64,000 bases of DNA, taken from positions 2,364,488 through 2,428,487 of the forward strand of contig NW_006499905.1 in the NCBI RefSeq assembly GCF_000471905.2, read 5' to 3'. The stretch's first letter is position 1; every line of letters begins with the position of its first letter. Below, one piece after another: positions 37,126 to 46,100 of this stretch. This DNA comes from Amborella trichopoda (lineage: Eukaryota > Streptophyta > Magnoliopsida > Amborellales > Amborellaceae). Position numbers and translations under genes: made by a program. Below the pieces are notes generated by a model, which did not search any database, was not told the DNA's origin, and saw only the letters and a list, made by a program, of their open reading frames with translations.

Positions 37126-40100
37126 ATTGATGAGTGAGAGAAGCGTCCTAGAGAGAGAAGCCTTGAATTTTGGATGGGGGGCCATAGTTCCTAGAAAGAT
37201 ATATATATTTGTACAATTGAAGCAGATGTTGCTTGATAAAGTTCATTGCACTTCAAAATTCAAACAGTCTCTTGACAATGTCGAGCACAATCTTAATTAA
37301 GTATCAAATTTAATATTTTACAGGTTCATGAGATGTTGCATGAAAATGAAAAAGACAAATACAAGAAGAACATTAGTTACACAGAAAATACAAACTATGT
37401 CTTAGGTGGCTGAGGTCAACAATGCCGGCTTGTTCTACCGCCATTGGTTCATTAATTTTTTGGTCGTGTTCTTGTGATACTTGTGGGCGACTCCACTGTG
37501 GTGCATGTCGGCGTCTCAAATTTGCCATGTAGTTGACGTCTGCTATATACTGATCACACCACTGAAGAATTTATAGTTTTCATTCTGACACCGAGGACAT
37601 TTAGCTCATATGCATCGATAGAATAATCTATTTGGGTTGTCTCTGGTATTTGATGTATATATAGCATAATCAACATTTAGTTTTGAAACCTAGAAAAAAC
37701 CAAGCAAAATATACAAAATGAAAGCAAATAATAGCATCTAGCAAGAGAACTTGTAAATGGAAAGTATCGAACCACAAAAAGGATTTCAAAGCAGAATGCA
37801 TAGAAAAAGACTTATCAAACCTGAAATTCAGAAATTCAAAATAAAAACCCCGCAAACCATCACAAACATGTGGGTTCATTGAGACTAACAAAAAATAGAA
37901 AACAGTGAAAATATAACTGATTATGGTAAAGATAAACAAAACAAAATAAATTTACAGTTTATTTTCTATCGCATTGCTATTCCATTAGAAACCAAAATAT
38001 TGCTCAAATAAATCAAACGAAATAAATTTACAGTTTGTTCCCTATCATATGGCTACTCCATTTTTTATAGAACAAAAGCAAAATATTGCTCATATAAACC
38101 AAACAAAAAACATAATAAAAAATGATAACAAAAAAAAACAGTATAGAGCCACATAACAACCAAAAAGCATAATAAAAAATAATAAAATACAAGTAAAATC
38201 TTGATTTAAGTTTAAAAAAATAAAAACCTCATTCACTACCATAGATCGAGCTTTAAGAACTTCAAATCATTACATGATTTCCAAATAAAAAATAAAAAAC
38301 AAATGTAATGGAATAAATATGGAAATGTAGCAAATAAAGTACAATGTACCAAAAATACACTAGTTAGGGATATATCTTTAGGAAAAGATAAACTTGGTTT
38401 AAATATGTTTGCATTGATAAATTTTTTAGGACAGGAAAATATGTTGCAGTGACATAAAAAATGGAGACTTGAGAAAGGAAAAGTATCACACCAAAAGCCC
38501 CCAAATATGGCAGAAAATTGCAGAGAGGGTTTCTACATAAAAAATCATTGTAATAGCCGAAAATGGCAAAGAGGGATTCTACATAAAAAATCACTGTAAT
38601 GGCCAAAAATGGCAGAGGGTTTGCACATAAAAAATTATAAACGATGATGAAAAAAAAATGACGGAATTTTTACCTAGAAAATAACCAGAGAGAGAAAACC
38701 GGGTGACAGAAAAAAGGGACAGAGAAAACCAATGTAGAGAGAAATAACCAGAGTGAGTGAAATCATGGGAGATAAAAAAAACTAGATAGATCGAAAAAAC
38801 TATGAGAAAGAAAAACCATAGAGTGAGAAAAATCAGGGCTTCTGAGATGTACCTTGTTGTGACGAGGCTTTGGTGAGGTTGCTTGTCGACAAAGAGGGAA
38901 GTGGCAGGGAAGCGACGAGGATGGTCTCTCGTCTCTGTGGTTTTCGTCTTTGCGGCTAGGGTTGGGTCTGCAGTTAGGGTTTCATCGGTGAGAAGTTCTT
39001 CATGAGGCTTCAAGCCTTTTTCATCAGGGACAAAGTTCCTTTTTTTCATCGGCATAAAGTTTATTTTTTAAGTTGTGTAAAAATACATAACTTTTTCTAA
39101 GCCTAAAGGGGGAATTTCTACAGTACTAAGAAGTTCTCATAATAAATTTACACTTTTTTTATCAAACGTAAAACTTCTACAGTACGGGTAAGTTTGATAT
39201 TCTAGTAAGCAACTTAGGGGGTGATTGAAGTCGCTTAGTAGAAGATCGAACTTACCTGTTACTGTAGAAGTTTTATGTTTGATAAAAAAGTGTAAGTTTG
39301 TTATGAAAACTTCTTAGTACTGTAGAAGTTCCCCCTCAGGCTCAGAAAAAATTATGTGTTTTTATACGGAACTTAAAAAAGGAACTTTATGCCGATGATA
39401 AAAGGGAACTTTGTCCCCAATGAAAAAGGCTTGAAGCCTCGTGAAGAACTTCTCACCGATGAAACCCTAGCCGTAGACCCAACCCTAGCCGCAGAGATGA
39501 AAACCATAGAGACGAGAGTCCATAGACCATCCTCGCCACTTCCCTGCCACTTCCCTTTTCGCTGACGAGCCTCCTCACAACAAGGTACATGTTAGAAGCC
39601 CAGATTTTTTCTCACTCTATGGTTTTTCTTTCTTATAGTTTTTTTCATCTCTTTGTTTTGTGATCTCCCATGATTTTCACTTTCTGGTTATTTCTCTCCG
39701 CATTGGTTTTTTCTCTCTCCCTTGGTTTTTTTCTCTCTCTGTGGTTTTTTTTAAGTAAAAATTCTGTCATTTTTGTTTCAGCATCGTTTATAATTTTTTA
39801 TGTACAAACCCTCTCTGCCATTTTCAGCCATTACAATGATTTTTTATTTACAATCCCTCTCTACCATTTTCGGCCATTACAATGATTTTTTATGTGGAAA
39901 CCCTCTCTGCCATTTTCAGCTATATTTGGGGGTTTCTGGTGTAATACTTTTCCTTTCTCAAGTTTCCATTTTTTATCTCTGCAACATATTTTTCTATCTT
40001 AAAAAATTTATCAATGCAAACATATTTAAACTAGGTTTATCTTTTCTTGAGGATATATCCCTAACTAGTGTGTTTTTGATACATTGTACTTTATTTGCTG

Positions 40101-43100
40101 CATTTCTATATTTATTCCATTGCATTTGTTTTTTATTTTTTATTAGGAAATCGAGTAATGATTTGAAGTTCTTAAGGCTCGATCTATGGTAGTGAATGAG
40201 GTTTTTATTTATTTTTAACTTAAATTGGGATTTTACTTTTATTTTTTCTATTTTTTACTATGCTTTTTAGTTGTTATGTGGCTCTATACTATTTTTTATG
40301 GTTATCATTTCTTATTATGTTTCTTGTTTGGTTTATATGAGCAATATTTTGCTTTCGTTCAATAAAAAATGGACTAAATATGATAGGGAACAAACTGTAA
40401 ATTTATTTTGTTTAGTTTATAGAAGCAATATTTTGGTTTCTAATGGAATAGCAATGTGATAGAAAAAAACTGTAAATTTATTTTGTTTGTTTGTCTTTAC
40501 TGTAATTAGTTATGTCTTCATTGTTTTTTATTTTTCGGTAGTCTCAGTGAACCCACATGATGGTTTGTGGGGTTTTTATTTTGGATTTCTGAATTTCAGG
40601 TTTGATAAGTTTTGTTCTATGCATTTTGCTTCGAAATCCTTCTTATGGTTCGATACTTTGCATTTACAAATTCTCTTGCTATTAATTGCTTTCATTTTGT
40701 ATGGTTTAAGGGATATTTTGCTTGGTTTTTTCTACATTTCAGAACTTAATGTGGATTGTGCTATATATATATATCAACTACCAGCGACAACCCAAATAGA
40801 CTATTCTATCGATGTATACAAGCTAGATGTGCTTGGTGTCAGGATGAAAACTGTAAATTCTTTCAGTGGTGTGATCAGTATATAATAAAATATCAACTAC
40901 GTGGCAAATTTGAGACGTCGAAATGCTCCACAGTGGAGTCGCCCACAATGGCAGTACAACAAGCTGGCATTTTTTACCTCAGCCTCCTAAGACCTATTTT
41001 GCATTTCCTATGTGTATCTAATGTTCTCTTTCTTGTATTTGTCTTTGTCATTTTCATGCAACATCTCGTGAACCTATAAGATATTGGATTTGGTACTTAA
41101 TTGAGGTTGTGCTTTACATTGTCTAGAGACTGTTTGAATTTTGAAGTGCAATGAAGTTTATCATGCAACATCTTGTTGTACAAATATATATATATCTCTC
41201 TCTAGGAACTATGGTCCCCTATCAATCCAAGGCTTCTCTCTCTCTATCTCTATATCTCTCTCTCTCTCTCAATCCATCCTTATTTACTTTCAATTGATAT
41301 TTTATCCCAAAAAAGAATTAAATAATTTATAGGTCTCAACCTTAAGATTTCACATCTTGCCTACAACTTCTACAACTAATCAAACACAGATACCCAGAAC
41401 TTATTAAACTTCCAACACGTTATCAAACACAAGTACTTAAATTTTACTTAACGTTCCAGAAAGTTATCAAACACTGAAACTTAGAACTTCTTTAACATTC
41501 TAGCAGGTTATCAAACATAGAAACCCAATTTATTTTTTCTTCTCAGCAAAGATGAACTTCCAATTTCCAGGGAATATTACTTTCTAGTTATCAAACATGC
41601 CCTAAATGTATGGATTCACCATGTGATGGTGAGAGAAACTCCTAAGTTCTTAATCTAAGACTTAGAGAAGGAAGAACTAAATCAAGGAGGGGCACACTCT
41701 TCTCTACATTATTTACTCTCATGTAATTTGATCAAAACCTTGGGCAATTAAGTAAGTGATGATTACTTTGAAATTGCTTAAAATTTGGATGGATTTTAAT
41801 TTCACTTGGTGGGAAATTTTGAATTTGAAAATTGGGGGGAAATTTGGATTTGAGTTGACAATGGGATCATCATTATCATCATCATTAGAGGCTTTTCCCC
41901 TATTATTTGGGGTGAACTCCACGAATTCTGGTTTGCCATTTTGCTCTATCAAGGGCCATCTCCTCAGTGAGGTCATAAGTCCCTATATCTTTTTTCACTA
42001 CTTCCAAATGTTTCCTTTTGGGCCCCCGTGCCCTTTTCGAGCCTTCCATTGGAACCAACTCGCACCTAACAAGTGCTATATTGGGTCTGCGCTGCACATG
42101 GCTAGCCAACATAAATTGTCTTTCTCTCATGTTATCGCCTGTTGGAGCCACACATAAGTTCTCCCAAATGTAATCATTTTGAATTCTATCGCTTCTTGTC
42201 TTGCCACTCATCCATCTCAACATCCTCATCTTAGCTGCATTCATCCTATGGGTATGTTGTTTCTTAACCGCTCAACATTCCATCCCATAAAGCAAACCTG
42301 GTCTTACAACTGTGTAGTAGAATTTCCCCTTCAGCTTTATTGGTATGCGGTGATCACAAAAAACTCATGTTGCACATCTCCATTCTTTCCACCCAACTCT
42401 AATTCTATGCGTGACATCTTTCTCAATCTCTCTATTTTCCTGGATTATCGACCCAAGGTATCGAAAGTTTGCGGTTTTTTGTATTTTTTGGTGATCAAGC
42501 TTAACTACTTCTTTGTCTCTACTCCTATTATTGCTAAACTTGCATTCAATATACTCTGTCTTAATCCAACTAATTTTAAAACCTTTATATTCTAGAACAT
42601 CCCTCCAAAGTTCTTACTTTGATTTGACCAAGGGATAATGGTGTTAAATCCCAACCCTTGATTGTGATAGCCAACAATGGATTGGATGGCTAGACTCTGG
42701 CATTTCTTACCCTGTAGGATTCATAGATTAATAGCTTTAAATGACTCTCCCAAATGAAGCTTCTGGACCCTCTAGGCAAAGCCTATCAATAGGAGTCATC
42801 CCCCCCATATCACTTCATTTGAATCCATTGTAGAGAGTGTGTCAAACTAAAGAGAGTGGTTTGGCCTAGTGAGAGAGAGAGTTAGATAGAGAATGTGACA
42901 TGCTATAGCCACACTTCATAGAAAGAAAGGGTGGCAAGCTATATTCAGACTTTATAGAGAGAGAAGGGTGACACATGATAGAGAGAAGACAAGCCAATTC
43001 TTTACACCATGGCCTAGAGCTTCAAGTTCCACTTCATCCTTTTGCTTCACCAACCTTCATGTGCTTCTTCTTCAAGCTTCTACACTCCATCTAAAGCGTC

Positions 43101-46100
43101 ATATGTTGCTTAAAAGTGCATTTACAGCAGGGTATACTTACTCTCCAAGTGCCTCTTACTTTATCTTTTCGAGCCCTCACTATACCCTCGTGATCCCCTT
43201 TCATGAAGATGTGTATTGGAAACAAAGATCTCGAGTTATGTGGCTTAATGAAGGGGATTTAAACGCTCGATTCTTCCATATAACTGCTAATGCAAGGAAA
43301 AGAGTGAATAGTCTTAAAGGTCTAAAAATTGAAGGGGTTATAGATGATGACCCAATTGGTATGGAAAATGCTATTATCAAGCATTTTCAATATGCATGCA
43401 CTGCTGGAGTGGTTCCACTGTTTAATATCTCCTATTAGGGTAGGGACGTGGGTCTGGAATTCGGCACCACGAACTCAGTTTTTTTTCCTATTTTACTACT
43501 ATAAATTAGTCTCATATGTAATGTTATCTGATGCATTTGAAGCTTCTTTATGCTTCCTATTACTATGAGGTGATAGAACTTAGTTCATAGTGCTATTGGT
43601 TTGGAATTCTGGTGTGAGGTATGATAAGTCCCGGAAGGTAATTCTTAGCATCTTGCATGATGGTATGGCTTCCTATAACTTCTGTCTCCTAAGCACAAAT
43701 TTGTTAAAGTATATGTAAAATGAGATTGCAATTTTGATTTGTAAAAGTTCATGCAAGTATTTGATGTAATTCTATGAGAATTGTATAAGGAATTTGTCTA
43801 AGGGTTGTATTGTCCAAGTTTATATGCAATCTCATTTTGTCAAAGTGAAAGGAACTGATTTTGTCAATGTTAAGGAGGTGTTAATGATCTTCTTATCTTG
43901 CTGTAATTTCTTTAAAAGAGAGTTGTATGAGTGAGAGGTGAATGTATTTTTATGAAATTATCTATGGAAATTGTAGTGTATACTTGTCCCATGTAAATTT
44001 TTTGAAGTGTTGTACCTAAGCGACTGGTAACTACATCTATCAAGCATAACAGGAGAGTTTTTGAAGGACAGGACAATTGATGCATTCAAAGAGAATATCA
44101 AAACGGTGGTGATTGAATGGGTGAGACAGCAGAAAGAGTTCCACAGCTATGCTACAACTCGCTTCCTACTATGGACTGGTACCTCAAGATCATCTGAAAT
44201 ACTTGTGGCTAGATCTTCTCACTGGTCGCTAGCGGAATTGGACTGTATCAAGTCGAACATCGATGGGTGCTCCTGAGGGGATTTTAGGTCACACAAGGTG
44301 CCACCTTTTTGTCTTTTGTCCCCAGGTCCAGTAGAGACCGAGACGTCGACCAAGGCCGAGGTGCTAGCTTTATTGCAAGCTCTCAAACTGTTCAATCACC
44401 AACCAGGCACCAGGTTTGTGGTTGAAGGAGACCTTGTCAACTCCATAATTTGGACGAATCGAACATCCACCTGCCCCTGGCGTCTTGGACAAAACATATG
44501 TTCGACCAAAATTTTCAACTCTGGGGAATCATCCAACCCTCTGTGCAAAGCCTTCCACGTGCTGGACAGCCTCACCAAACAGGAGGCTCCCAAGCCCGCA
44601 TCAGTCATTGACTGCCCTTAGGGGTGGTTTACTTATTTTAGTGCATATTAGATAGGGGGATATTTTTCCCAAATTTTGTTCATGCCCCACAATTGTTTAC
44701 AAATCAGGCCCCCAGGGTTGAGTCTACTTAACTATAAATAGGTAAGCATATATATATGGAAAAAGTTTATATAGAGCCGAGGCTCTAAACAATCAAATTT
44801 GAGCCTAGCTCAAAAAATTCACTAGAAGAGATTGTTTTGATGCCCAAATATCATCAAATTGATCATCTCGGCATCAAGATGCATAGACATAAGAAAAAAA
44901 TGGATTTCAAGTTTTGGAAATAGTGTATTTTGTAACGTATTTTGGACCGTCAATATTCAATATTTTTAAGTTTTCATGGATCTATCGATCTACACTATTT
45001 TTTAAGCGTTAAACTTTATAAATAAAAATTAAAATATATTTTAAGAAGCCTATCACAAAGATTTCCAGTATTGAAACCTCATTTCTTGACACTATTTGAA
45101 GGTAGGCTAGGCTCTATACTAACCGCACCCTATATATATATATATATCGCGTGCAGATTTGCAATCGGTTCTAATTAAAAAAGGAGTATTAAGAATATCA
45201 CTTTGGAATTTAGTGAAACAATGAACAATAGCTAGGATTTCCTTTTTTACAGTAGAATAGTTCTGTTGAGTACTATTCCATGCTTTAGAAGTAAACCGAA
45301 CTAATTGTTCATTCTCGTTGACTTTTTGTTTTAATATGCCACCTAGTCCGAGCTCAGAAGCATCACGTTCAATGATCTTAACAGCATTTGGATCACAAAG
45401 AACTAAGCAAGGGAGTTCTTTTGCTTTGCTCTTAAGTATTTTAATAGCATTTGTATGCTGATCAGTCCATTTAGGAGGATTCTTTTTAAGTCTCTCATAT
45501 AAAGGTTTAACGATAAGAGCTAGATCTTTTATAAAATCGGCGATGTAATTTAAACATCCTAAAAATCTTTGTAATTCTGTTTTATTAAGAATTACATCAG
45601 GAAATTTAGTTGAAAATTCAATTGCTCTATATATTGGGACAATGGTTCCTTGAAATATATTGTGACCTAAAAATTATTAAATGACGAACACAATGGGAAC
45701 ACAACGGTAGTAGGAACTATTGCCATGAATGAGAGCGGAGGTGATAGATACATTCGTAGGATTAGGATATCGGAAGTGAAAGAAGCTTTGCAGAGGATGT
45801 AGATAGGAAACACTTTCGGACCAGATGGTATCCTGATAGAGGTTTGAAAGTGTATGGGGGAGATTGACATTGACTGGCTGATCAAGCTGTTCAACAAGGT
45901 GTCGAGAACAAAGAAAATGCCAAGCGAATGGAGAAAAAGTACTATGGAGGAAAAGTATTGTGCGAACTATCTATGAGCCATAATATGAAGCTGTGGAAGA
46001 GAGTGGTTGAGCAGCGACTAAGGCATGAAACGAGTGTATCATAAAAGCAATTAGGTCTTATACTAGGGAGGTCAACAATTGAGGCTATTTTCCTTCCTAG

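Larger units (their letters stand above)
36771..41602. mobile_element. 4.8-kb near-palindromic foldback element with PIF/Harbinger-like ends
   Basis: The ends are GGACCTGTTTGATAACT and, inverted, GGGCATGTTTGATAACT, flanked by TAA at 36768-36770 and 41603-41605. GGG-x-x-TGTTTG ends with a TAA/TTA target are the mark of PIF/Harbinger elements. The left arm (36771-39215) and right arm (39228-41602) are inverted copies over their whole length, separated by only 12 bp. Both arms carry a GA/CT run, a stretch reading ATATTTTGGTTTCTAAT-like, three or four tandem units of about 45 bp with AATGGCAGAGAGGGTTT, and a gene-like block near 38860-39055 / 39395-39590. No transposase is recognised. Transcribed with TOC34, it would fold into a stem of about 2.4 kb. 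Confidence 0.75.
33506..44039. mobile_element. 10.5-kb inverted-repeat (foldback) element inserted in a LINE
   Basis: The left arm (33506 to about 35305) and right arm (about 36135 to 44039, reverse-complemented) are collinear but clearly diverged. They share GCTTGATAG, CTTAGGTACAACACTT, CACCTCTCACTCATACAACT, TGTGCTTAGGAGAC, GGCTATCACA, TTTCTCTCACCATCA, TTTTACAAAT and TTTTTAAACATTCTCT in the same order. The right arm is longer because it received four later insertions (36585-36751, 36771-41602, 41864-42601, 43204-43430). Both outer ends abut TCAAGC (33500-33505 and 44040-44045), and the split LINE resumes outside. The spacer 35306-36134 has no recognisable gene. This could be a MULE-like or other foldback transposon. 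A pair of head-to-head LTRs is the main alternative. Class uncertain, inverted structure certain. Confidence 0.7.

Noticed and set aside
38591-39055. 154-codon frame in the left foldback arm
   Set aside because: It starts like an exon but turns into AT-rich hydrophobic sequence with no family signature. The mirror copy in the right arm has it broken. It may be captured host sequence, but a gene is not supported.
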